Positions 49,516 through 57,923 of a DNA stretch of 64,000 nt are shown here, in pieces. Made by a program: the position numbers and the translations under genes. Position 1 is the first letter of the stretch. Every line of letters starts with the position of its first letter. This stretch comes from Saccharomonospora xinjiangensis XJ-54 (GTDB lineage Bacteria > Actinomycetota > Actinomycetes > Mycobacteriales > Pseudonocardiaceae). The notes beneath the pieces were generated by a model, which worked only from the letters and a program-made list of their open reading frames with translations, did not search any database and was not told where the DNA came from. Location: contig NZ_JH636049.1 of NCBI RefSeq assembly GCF_000258175.1, positions 2,581,482 through 2,645,481 of the forward strand. The letters run 5' to 3'.

Positions 49516-52227
49516 ATGTGGTCTGATGGAAACCGCTTGTACACACGCCTGGTCGCCGCCGTCACCGCGACGGTGCTGGCAACCGGTCTCACCACCGCGC
49601 TCGGCGCGGCCGGGGGCGGCCCTGCGCTGGCGGAGGAACCGCACCTACCCGGCGGTTTCTCGTTGCGGGAGTCGCCGAGCGGCCAGAAACCGGGAAACCT
49701 CACCGACTTCGCCTACCTCCCCGACGGGAGCGTGCTCACCACCGGCAAGACGGGAACGGTCGCCTGGGTGTCGGCGGACGGCAGGTCCAAGACCCTGCGC
49801 ACTCTCTCCGTCGAGTCGCAACAGGACCTGGGGCTGGTGGGAATCGCGGTCGCGGCCGACTACGCGACGTCCCGTCACGTCTACCTCGCCAGGTCGGTGC
49901 CGAAGGGCGGCGGGTCGTACGACCTGACGCTGGCGAGGTGGGAGGTCACGGGCACGGGCGAGCCAGCGGGCCTGCGCGGTGAGAGGGAACTGCTGCGTGT
50001 GCCCGGTGACGCGAACGTGCACGGCATCACGGGAATCGTGCCTGGCGAGGACGGCACCATCTGGGTGTCCGTCGGCGACGTCGCGAGCTACACCAAGACC
50101 GACCGCCTCGCACTGCGGGCACAGCAGCCCAACGCGGTGCAGGGCAAGATCCTCCACCTCACCTCGGACGGCCGGGGGGTCGAGACCAACCCGTTCTACG
50201 ATCCGGCCAAACCCGACGCTGTCCGCAGCAAGGTCTTCGCGAGCGGATTCCGGAGTCCTTTCCGGCTCTCTCTCGACCCGCGCACCGGCCTGCCCATCCT
50301 CGGCGACGTGGGCTGGAACCGGTGGGAGGAGGTGAACCTCGTCCAGCCCGGCAGGGACTACGGCTGGCCGTGCTGGGAGGGCACCGAACCCACCCGAGGC
50401 TACCGTGATCTGCCCGAGTGCGAGGACGCGCCCAACACGCCTCCGCTCGTGAAGTTCCGCCACGGCAAGGGAACGGAGAAGGCCAACAGCCTCACCGGCG
50501 GTGTCGTCTACACGGGATCGAGCTATCCCGCGCAGTACCGGGGCGCGTACTTCTTCGGCGACTACACCCACCAGAAGCTGTGGTCGATCCGCTACGACCA
50601 CCAGGGCAGGCTGACGCAGCCGCCGCAAAACCCTCCTCTCGCGACGAACGTGGGCCGTCCCGTGAAGTTCGGCACCGCGGAGGGCGGCGACATCGTGTTC
50701 GCCGACATCGCGTCGGGGAAGCTGAAGCGCCTCGTCTACGAGGACGGCAACCAGGCCCCGGTGGCGCGGATCGGGATCGAGACCGACCCGGAGACGCGCA
50801 CGGTGTCGTTCGACGGTTCCGATTCCTTCGACTTCGACGGCGACCGCCTGACGTACTCGTGGAACTTCGGAGACGGAAGCACCGCGAAGGGCAGGCAGGT
50901 GAAGCACACCTACGGCGAGCCGGCGGAGCGGTTCACGGCCACGCTCACGGTCACCGATCCCTCGGGAGCGCGAGGGAAGGCTGAGGTCACCGTCGTGCCG
51001 GGCAACCACACGCCGGTGTTGCGGGCCGAGGTACGGGACGGGCTTACGTACGCGGTGGGCGAGCGTGTGTCGGTGAGAGCCGTCGCCACCGACGTCGAGG
51101 ACGGAGCGCTCGGCGTGCGCTGGCAGGCCACGGTGGTGCACTGCCCCGAGCGGGAGACCTGCCACGCTCACCCGACGGAATCGGGTGAGGGGACGAGGTT
51201 CTCGGTGGCATTCACCGACCATCCCGACTCCCACATGGAGCTGACGGCGACGGCCACCGACAGCGAGGGTGTTTCGAGCACCTACACCTACGAGGCACTG
51301 CCGAGGGAGCACCGCCTGACCCTGTCGAGCACCGTCCCGGCAGCGGTGGAGGTCACCAGCGAGGGCGACGGCGACACCTCGGGAGGCACGGCAGGCACTG
51401 CCATGGTCACCGAGGGCGCCACCGTGGGCATCACCGCGGCGCGGACGGCGGCCGACGGGGCCTCGGTGTTCTCGGAGTGGGACGACGGCGTGTCCGAGCG
51501 CGCCCGCACGATCACGATGCCCAGCGAGGACACCACTGTGCACGCGGTCTACGCCACCCCCGTGGAACAGCGATACGACGCCGAACCCGAGCTGAGGGAG
51601 GTGCTGGGCGCACCGAACGGGCCTGTGGTGATCGACGGGGGCGTCTACTACCGGGAGCACGCCGAAGGGCGGCTGTACTGGTCGGCGCGTTCGGGAACCC
51701 ACGAGGTACACGGTCCGATCGCGGAGAAGTACCTCGCCCTCGGAGGGCACGAGCGGTTCGGGCCGCCGACCACCGATCAGACCGTGACCCCCGACGGCCG
51801 GGGCAGATTCAACCACTTCCTCGGCACGCCGTACACGCGCGCCGCGTCCGTCTACTGGACGCCGAGGACCGGAGCGAACGCGGTCTGGGGCGAGGTCCGC
51901 AAACGCTGGGCGGCCATGAAGTGGGAGAGAGGACCGCTGGGCTATCCGGTCACCGACGAGCGCAGGACCCCGGACGGGATCGGCCGGTACAACCACTTCA
52001 GCAAGCGCGGTTCCGTCTATTGGACGCCGCGCACGGGCGCGCACGCGGTGTACGGGGCGATCAGGGCGCGGTGGGCGGCACTCGGCTGGGAGCGCTCGTA
52101 TCTCGGCTACCCGGTGCGCGGCGAATACCCGGTGCCGGGTGGCAGGCGAGGTGACTTCCAGGGCGGTTCTCTCACGTGGCTGGCCGACGGTGACAGGGTG
52201 GTCGAGCGCCGCGCTAGCTCGTCGTGA
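49516..52227 (+). CDS. Secreted PQQ-type sugar dehydrogenase with PKD and LGFP repeats
   Basis: A 903-residue exported protein. Signal peptide (LVAAVTATVLATGLTTALGAA, cleavage near ALAEEP), a glucose/sorbosone dehydrogenase propeller (about 55-410; LGDVGWNRWEEVNLVQPGRDYGWPCWEG, GGVVYTGSSYPAQYRGAYFFGDY as key blocks), a PKD domain (YSWNFGDGSTAKG, about 415-495), Ig-like segments and four LGFP repeats at the C-terminus (LGYPVTDERRTPDG, LGYPVRGEYPVPGG). LGFP repeats anchor proteins to the mycolate-type cell wall or arabinogalactan. ATG 49516 follows GAAGGTG. It overlaps the converging iniR gene by 14 bp. Confidence 0.9.
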   Translation: MWSDGNRLYTRLVAAVTATVLATGLTTALGAAGGGPALAEEPHLPGGFSLRESPSGQKPGNLTDFAYLPDGSVLTTGKTGTVAWVSADGRSKTLRTLSVESQQDLGLVGIAVAADYATSRHVYLARSVPKGGGSYDLTLARWEVTGTGEPAGLRGERELLRVPGDANVHGITGIVPGEDGTIWVSVGDVASYTKTDRLALRAQQPNAVQGKILHLTSDGRGVETNPFYDPAKPDAVRSKVFASGFRSPFRLSLDPRTGLPILGDVGWNRWEEVNLVQPGRDYGWPCWEGTEPTRGYRDLPECEDAPNTPPLVKFRHGKGTEKANSLTGGVVYTGSSYPAQYRGAYFFGDYTHQKLWSIRYDHQGRLTQPPQNPPLATNVGRPVKFGTAEGGDIVFADIASGKLKRLVYEDGNQAPVARIGIETDPETRTVSFDGSDSFDFDGDRLTYSWNFGDGSTAKGRQVKHTYGEPAERFTATLTVTDPSGARGKAEVTVVPGNHTPVLRAEVRDGLTYAVGERVSVRAVATDVEDGALGVRWQATVVHCPERETCHAHPTESGEGTRFSVAFTDHPDSHMELTATATDSEGVSSTYTYEALPREHRLTLSSTVPAAVEVTSEGDGDTSGGTAGTAMVTEGATVGITAARTAADGASVFSEWDDGVSERARTITMPSEDTTVHAVYATPVEQRYDAEPELREVLGAPNGPVVIDGGVYYREHAEGRLYWSARSGTHEVHGPIAEKYLALGGHERFGPPTTDQTVTPDGRGRFNHFLGTPYTRAASVYWTPRTGANAVWGEVRKRWAAMKWERGPLGYPVTDERRTPDGIGRYNHFSKRGSVYWTPRTGAHAVYGAIRARWAALGWERSYLGYPVRGEYPVPGGRRGDFQGGSLTWLADGDRVVERRASSS

Positions 52228-54736
52228 CGAACTCGCGCAGGCGATCCAGCAGGTCGGCGCGGCTGGTGGCTCCGAGGCGTTGCCGCATGCGGGCCATGTG
52301 GTGCTCGACAGTCTTGGCCGAGATGAACAGCCGGTCGCCGACCTGCCGGTACGTCAGGCCAGACACCACCAGTTCCGCCACCTGGCGTTCCCGTTCGCTC
52401 AAGCCACCCGGATCGGCGCGGGGCGCGGGACGCGAGGCACCGGCGGCAGGCCCGCCCTGCAATGCGCGAGCCCTTTCGAGCAGGGACACCATCGCGGCGC
52501 GATCCGTGGTCCGGATGGCGGCCTGCCCGGCCAGCCGCGCGGCGTCCCAGTGCAACCCGGTGTCGTGCAGCGCTCCGGCCGCTGCTTCGACGCGTGCGGC
52601 ATCGACGGCTCCGCCGAGGATGTCGATCCAGCACGTCGCGGCCTCGGCGATCGCCCTGTGGTAACCGGTGTGATCACCGAGGCGGTCCGCGCACCGCGAC
52701 AGCGCCATCGCGTGTTCGGCCGCCTCGTCCCGGCGATCGGCCGTGATGGCGGCGTGCAGACCACTCCAGTGCAGCGTGGCCGACCACAAGGGTGGATCGC
52801 CCAGCGCGCCGAGCAACGCGCGCATCCTGCCGAGTTGGTGTGTGAGGCGCTCCGATTCACCGAGCCGCGCAGCGGCGATGGCGAGTTCGCCGAGCGGCAG
52901 GATGGTGAACAGGTCCACCCGCAGGCGGAGCACGGCCTCGCGAACGTCGGCCCAGACCGTGCGCAGTGCGCCGAGGTCGCTGGTTCTGCGGGCCAGTCCC
53001 GCGCGAAGACTCGAGGAAAGGAGCCAGTCGCGGGGTGTCGGCTCGCCGTCCACCGTCGCGAGTGTGCGGGTGGCCGAGTCCGTATCTCCTCGCAGCATGG
53101 CGATCCAGGCCGTGAGGAGGAGGTGCCTGCTGCGTGCGGTGTGTCCGCCGACCTCTGTCTCGACGGCCTGCTGGAGCAGGGTTTCCGCCAGCGGAAGCTC
53201 CCCGCACTGCATCCCGACGAGCGCACCCACCGCTGCGGGAGTGTCGGGGAGGAAAAGGGAACGCCCGACAGGGCCGAGTGTCTCCGCGGCGTCGGCCAGT
53301 GTGGACAGCGCGAGGGAAGGTTCCGAGGTCACCGACTCGACGGTGCCTCGGACGAGGGCCGACATCGCCCCGGTGACCAGAGTCGGTGGCTCCCCTTGTG
53401 CTGACCCGGATGCGGCGGTATCGAGCAGTGCTTCCGCCTCGGCCAACCCGCCGTCTCGCACCGCGACCAGTGCGGCGTTGAGGTGTGACAGCCGGGTCGC
53501 GGACCACCGGTACATCTCGCGGGCTCGCTCGTTCTGGCCTTTGTGGACGAACGCTGTGGCCGCCGTCCCAGCCGCGTGGGCCCTGCCCTCGGCGTCGGGG
53601 TCGGCGATCACCTGATCGGCCAGCCGGAGCGCCGTGTCGAGGTCACCGGACCTCGCGGCGACTTCCGCCCATCGGCAACCGAGTGCCGTCGGCGAACGAC
53701 CGGCCCGCGTCGCCGCCGCGTACAGGGTCGCGGCGAGGGCGGGATCGTCTTCGGCCGCCTCGTCGGCGGCGGCTTCGAACGCCTCCGCCAGCTCAGCCCC
53801 TCCGAGTTCGCTGCCGAGCAGCGGACGCACCAGATCGAGCACAGGACCCTCACGGTCGAGTTGGAGCCGCACCAGCCGGTGTGACACGGCGAGCCTTCGC
53901 TCCTCGGGAACGAGCACCCGCAGCGCCTGCGACACCAGGGGCAGCGGAGTGCCGTCGTGCGTGAGCAGCCCGCAGGCCCTTGCCGCGTCCACCGCGCGCG
54001 CCACACCGTCGTGGTCGGTGCCGAGCACACCGGCGAGCAGGTTCACGTCAAGTCCGGCCCCTGATGTGGCCGCGAGCAGCAGGGACAGCAGATCCCGTGG
54101 CAGCCGGTCGAGGTCGGGGCGGAACTCCGCGAGCACGGACGGCGGAAGGCCGGTGGCGTCGGGCCGTACGGCGGCGGCCGGTTCGGTTCTCAGCGCCTCC
54201 GCGAGCCTCACGACGAACCCTGGGACTCCGAGCGTCTGTGCCCGCACGAGTTCGGCGAGCCCGGCCCTTTCGCGGCCGAGCAGCGCCGCGACGCGGCGGG
54301 TATCGAGTGGCCGCAGCACGACCTGCCCTCGCAGCCTGGACAGAACCCTGTTCAGTGCCGGAGGCCGCGGCCACGGTCTCGCGGCGATGACCAGGCCGGT
54401 GACCTCGTCCCCGGTCCGCTCGTACAGCTCGGCGAGCGCGGTCTCGTCGGCCTCGTGCGCGTCGTCGGCGAGAATCAGCTCCGCTGTGCCGAGGTCCTGT
54501 TGTCCGAACCACGCCACCGTGCCGCCCCTGGCCTCGACGCGACGCGCCACCTGGTGCAGAACGGCCGTCTTGCCGTACCCGCCCGGTGCCACGACGGCCA
54601 GCCTCACCGGCGCGAGCGCGCCGTCCGCGACGGCGGAGCACAGGTCGCGGGTCGGTCCGTCGAGCAACGGCTCGCGCGATCCGGGTGTGCGAAGGGCAGC
54701 GGGACGTGCTGGCGAGGCGACGTCGGAAGCCTGCAT
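52214..54736 (-). CDS. iniR: LuxR family ATP-binding regulator, IniR-like
   Basis: An 840-residue MalT/LAL-type regulator: Walker A VAPGGYGKTAVL (about 49), a STAND-type ATPase with LILADDAHEADETAL, a long helical TPR-like middle and a C-terminal LuxR helix-turn-helix (LSERERQVAELVVSGLTYRQVGDRL, key block ISAKTVEHHMARMRQRLG). Size, domain order and position beside iniB match Rv0339c (IniR), the trehalose-responsive activator of iniBAC in mycobacteria. Its start overlaps the Hsp70-like stop by one base. Orthology is inferred. Confidence 0.8.
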   Translation of the reverse strand: MQASDVASPARPAALRTPGSREPLLDGPTRDLCSAVADGALAPVRLAVVAPGGYGKTAVLHQVARRVEARGGTVAWFGQQDLGTAELILADDAHEADETALAELYERTGDEVTGLVIAARPWPRPPALNRVLSRLRGQVVLRPLDTRRVAALLGRERAGLAELVRAQTLGVPGFVVRLAEALRTEPAAAVRPDATGLPPSVLAEFRPDLDRLPRDLLSLLLAATSGAGLDVNLLAGVLGTDHDGVARAVDAARACGLLTHDGTPLPLVSQALRVLVPEERRLAVSHRLVRLQLDREGPVLDLVRPLLGSELGGAELAEAFEAAADEAAEDDPALAATLYAAATRAGRSPTALGCRWAEVAARSGDLDTALRLADQVIADPDAEGRAHAAGTAATAFVHKGQNERAREMYRWSATRLSHLNAALVAVRDGGLAEAEALLDTAASGSAQGEPPTLVTGAMSALVRGTVESVTSEPSLALSTLADAAETLGPVGRSLFLPDTPAAVGALVGMQCGELPLAETLLQQAVETEVGGHTARSRHLLLTAWIAMLRGDTDSATRTLATVDGEPTPRDWLLSSSLRAGLARRTSDLGALRTVWADVREAVLRLRVDLFTILPLGELAIAAARLGESERLTHQLGRMRALLGALGDPPLWSATLHWSGLHAAITADRRDEAAEHAMALSRCADRLGDHTGYHRAIAEAATCWIDILGGAVDAARVEAAAGALHDTGLHWDAARLAGQAAIRTTDRAAMVSLLERARALQGGPAAGASRPAPRADPGGLSERERQVAELVVSGLTYRQVGDRLFISAKTVEHHMARMRQRLGATSRADLLDRLREFVTTS

Positions 54737-56049
54737 CAGCGTTCCTCGTCTCGGTCATGGGCTGAGCCGCTTCTGCGCGCCAGCGAGAACCGGCGGCGGG
54801 GCGGTTCGAGCGGGGTGATCTCGACGGGCGGTCGGCGAGGTGGTGGTTCGACAGCCTCACCGGCTTCGCCTTCGGTGCCGTCCCCGCGGCCCTGTTCCCC
54901 GTACCGGACCGGAAGGTCGTCGAGTTCGGGCGCGAGTGACGTCCCAGGCTTCTCCGGCTCGCTCACCCGCCCCTCCAACGGTTCCGGACCCCGGGCGGCG
55001 GCGGGCCGGGGACGCGGCCTCGGCCGTGCGGCCAGCGCCGCTCCTCTGCACAGTGCCGTGCCGGGATCGTGGTCTACCACGACAGGGCACGGAAGCATAG
55101 TGCGCGCGAGCGCGGCCGCGAGGGGAATCCTGGCGCTGCCGCCGACCAGCAGGGCCGCCGCGAGTTGCCCCTCGGGGACGGGTTCGAGCAGTGAGCGCAG
55201 TTTCCCGATGGCCGAGCGCAGTACCGGCGCGGCGAACTCCTCGAACTCCTGCCTGCTCAGCGACACCGTGTCGGTGACGAACACGTCTGTGGACGACGAG
55301 AGGCGTTCCTTCGCCGCGAGCGCTGCCGCCCGCAGCCTCCCCATGGCGTAGGGATCGTTGCCGTCGATGTCCGCGCGGTCGAGAACGTGCCGCACGACGA
55401 GGTCGTCCAGCCTGCACCCGGCCTCGTGCTCCGAGGACTTGTTGTGGGCGAGGAGTTCGACGCCGGCGGGAGTCCTGCGAAGCAGCGCCGTCTCGACGTG
55501 GACTCCGCCGATGGCGCACACGGCGAGCAGGCGGCCCGGCTCCACCGGCTCGCCGTCCGGCGAGGCGAGGTGGTTCTCCGCGGCGGCCACCGGACTCGGC
55601 AGTGCGAGCACGCCGGGGAGTTCGGCGGTGTCGAGTGCCTGGTGCAGCAGTCCACGGCGGTAGGAGGACCAGGACGGCGGATGGGTGACCACGATGCGCT
55701 CGGCGTGGGCGGCTTCGGCCTCCGCCACCCTGTCGGCGACCCAGCCGATCATCCCGGCCGCGAGGGTCTCGGCGGGGTAGGTCGCCTCGCCGAGCACGAA
55801 CGGCACCGGGTCCCCTGTGCGGTGCAGTGGTGCCCTCGCCACCCTTTCCGGCTCTGTCACCGCCCTGTGCAGCGCCGCCTGGCCCACCAGCAGGTCACCC
55901 TGGTCCGACACGTGGAGCACGGATTCCGCCCATGGGGTTCGCCCCCCGATGGGGACTACCTCGGCAGAGGTCCAGACACCCCCTCGGTACCGGCAGACCG
56001 CCGCGCTCACCCGGGTGGCACCGAGATGTATCCCCAGGACATAGCGCAT
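54736..56049 (-). CDS. Hsp70-like actin-fold ATPase lacking substrate-binding domain
   Basis: A 437-residue protein with the Hsp70 phosphate-1 motif VLGIHLGATRVSAAV, phosphate-2 block AVCAIGGVHVETALL and adenosine motif ALLVGGSARIPLAAAL. It ends with a Pro/Arg-rich acidic tail instead of the peptide-binding domain of DnaK (about 170 residues short). ATG 56049 has GGGAGGAAA upstream. It is coupled to iniR and divergent from iniB, a combination that suggests a shared envelope-stress function. Confidence 0.85.
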   Translation of the reverse strand: MRYVLGIHLGATRVSAAVCRYRGGVWTSAEVVPIGGRTPWAESVLHVSDQGDLLVGQAALHRAVTEPERVARAPLHRTGDPVPFVLGEATYPAETLAAGMIGWVADRVAEAEAAHAERIVVTHPPSWSSYRRGLLHQALDTAELPGVLALPSPVAAAENHLASPDGEPVEPGRLLAVCAIGGVHVETALLRRTPAGVELLAHNKSSEHEAGCRLDDLVVRHVLDRADIDGNDPYAMGRLRAAALAAKERLSSSTDVFVTDTVSLSRQEFEEFAAPVLRSAIGKLRSLLEPVPEGQLAAALLVGGSARIPLAAALARTMLPCPVVVDHDPGTALCRGAALAARPRPRPRPAAARGPEPLEGRVSEPEKPGTSLAPELDDLPVRYGEQGRGDGTEGEAGEAVEPPPRRPPVEITPLEPPRRRFSLARRSGSAHDRDEER

Positions 56050-56325
56050 AGGCGGCGGTTTCCTCCCGGCTCGTCGCGACGGTCGGCTCCGGTGGGGATC
56101 ACCCGGCCCGGAGCGGGTGCCTCCTTTCGTACCAAAGTCCTGACTCCGAATGACACCCCCGAATAGGCCGTCCGCCATCCCCTAAGCCCCTAACGCGAAG
56201 CCGGGGAGAGCGCGTCGAGAACCCGGTGTGCTCCCCGATGCCCTCGTGCGGCTCGCCTCCCTAGCGTCGGCTCCGCCGTCGCACGCGGCGACACGGACGT
56301 TTGCCTCATATCGAAGGAGAAACCC

Positions 56326-57828
56326 TTGATCCACGCACAGGGGGAGACGGAGACCGAGCAGGAAGTCACCGTCTCCGAGCCCTCGGCCGCCGCCCCACAG
56401 GAGCAGACGTTGCACGACTTCGTGCTCACCCTGCTGAACGACGCCACGGCCCGTGCCGCGTTCGCCCAGGACCCGGCGAGGGCGCTGGAGACGGCAGGAC
56501 TTGGTGACATCACCGCCGAGGACGTGCAGGACGTGATCCCGCTGGTCATGGACTACAGCGGGCTTCCGGCTGCCGATGCCCTCGGGACAGTGGGCGCGGC
56601 CGGTGGCGCAGTGAGCGGTCTTGAGGGTGCCATCGAGCAGCTGAGGGGCGTTGCCGACGCGGCGGGCGACCGCGCGGACCTGGCGGGGACGGCAGGCCTT
56701 GACTCGGGTGTCGGCTCGATCGCCACCGGTGGCGCGGCCGCTCTCGACGGTGTGTCCGGCGTGCTGCGGTACGACACGGAGGCCGCTGCCGGTGAAGCCG
56801 CGGGCAGGCTCGGCGCGGACGGATTGAACGTCGGCTCCTACAGCGAAGGCTTGCTCGGCAAGGTCGCCGCTGTGGGTGGCGCGGGCCCGGACGGCGCGGG
56901 TGGACTGGCCAATGTGGACAGCGCGGCCGGTGGCGTCGGCGGCATGGTGGACGGCAGCCTCGACGGTGTGTCAGGCACCGGCAGCGTTGACACCTCCCCG
57001 CTCGACGCGGGTCTGTTCGGCGAGTTCAGTGGCGACGGTGCCGCCGGTGGCGCAGGCCTGCGCACCGACGCGGTGTCCCCCGAGGCAACGGGGATGCTGT
57101 CCGGCGACGGGTATGCCGCAGGCGGTTCGCTGGAGACCCCCTTCGGTACCTACGGCATCGACGTGGCCAACGAGGTGGGGCTCTCCCTTCCCGAGATCGA
57201 GACCACCGGCGACCTGGCCGACACCCTCGACACCGACACGATCACCAGGGGCAGCGAGGCCGCGGCCAGCACGGTGGCCACCTATGTCGCCTCCGGCGGC
57301 GCGGCATTGCACGGTGCGGTTCGCTCCACTGCGGGCGACCTGCCCGTTGACCTGCCCACGGAGCTGCCCTCGGCTGTTCCGGCCGGTGTTCCCTCGGAAC
57401 TCCCGGTGAACGTGCCAGGCGCTGTCGCCGACGCGCCCTCGGTCGATGACACCGTGCTCTCGCAGCCGAGGAACCTCAACGAGGACGTCGAGGAGCCCGT
57501 CGAGGTCGCCGGTATCGGCACCGACCTCCCGAACGTGGCCGACTCGATCCGTGGCCTCGCTTCGGAGGTTCAGGACGGCCTCGGCAGCGTGCCAGGCCAG
57601 CTCGGTGCGGCGGTGCCGACGGGCGCGACGGAGGTGCCTGACCTTCCCGTGCTGAACCCGATGCCGGAGTCCGGCGACTACGCGGCCGACTCCGCGCACC
57701 AGGTGCACGAGGGTGCCGAGCGGGTGGCTGACACGGTGAGTGACAGCCCGCTGGGCGGTGTCGCCGAGAAGGGTCAGGATCTGCTGTCCGACGCGCCGGT
57801 CGTCGGTGATCTGGACCTCGGTCACTGA
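56326..57828 (+). CDS. iniB: IniB N-terminal domain protein, Gly/Ala-rich
   Basis: A 500-residue acidic protein. Residues about 27-80 form the IniB domain (TLHDFVLTLLNDATARAAFAQ region; key end DITAEDVQDVIPLVMDYSG). The rest is Gly/Ala/Asp-rich with loosely repeated G-x-x-x-G segments and no signal peptide. In mycobacteria iniB opens the isoniazid-inducible iniBAC operon. TTG 56326 follows GAAGGAGAAA. A 14-bp hairpin separates it from iniA. Confidence 0.85.
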   Translation: MIHAQGETETEQEVTVSEPSAAAPQEQTLHDFVLTLLNDATARAAFAQDPARALETAGLGDITAEDVQDVIPLVMDYSGLPAADALGTVGAAGGAVSGLEGAIEQLRGVADAAGDRADLAGTAGLDSGVGSIATGGAAALDGVSGVLRYDTEAAAGEAAGRLGADGLNVGSYSEGLLGKVAAVGGAGPDGAGGLANVDSAAGGVGGMVDGSLDGVSGTGSVDTSPLDAGLFGEFSGDGAAGGAGLRTDAVSPEATGMLSGDGYAAGGSLETPFGTYGIDVANEVGLSLPEIETTGDLADTLDTDTITRGSEAAASTVATYVASGGAALHGAVRSTAGDLPVDLPTELPSAVPAGVPSELPVNVPGAVADAPSVDDTVLSQPRNLNEDVEEPVEVAGIGTDLPNVADSIRGLASEVQDGLGSVPGQLGAAVPTGATEVPDLPVLNPMPESGDYAADSAHQVHEGAERVADTVSDSPLGGVAEKGQDLLSDAPVVGDLDLGH

Positions 57829-57851
57829 CCCTCGGTGATTTCAGCACAGTA

Positions 57852-57888
57852 ACAGGCCGGGCTCGGTGATATCACGAGCCCGGCCTGT
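57852..57888 (+). terminator. Perfect 14-bp hairpin between iniB and iniA
   Basis: ACAGGCCGGGCTCG (57852-57865) pairs perfectly with CGAGCCCGGCCTGT (57875-57888) around a 9-nt loop. No T-run. It may lower transcription of iniA-iniC relative to iniB or form an attenuator. Confidence 0.8.
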
Positions 57889-57923
57889 ACTGCGTGGCGT
57901 GAACGAGGCACACTGTCCGATCG

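Noticed and set aside
49645..52044. Long minus-strand open frame (799 codons)
   Set aside because: Antisense to the sugar dehydrogenase gene, Arg/Val/Gly-rich shadow.
56971..57825. Minus-strand frame of 284 codons opposite iniB
   Set aside because: Generated by the Gly/Ala-rich codons of iniB; no features of its own.
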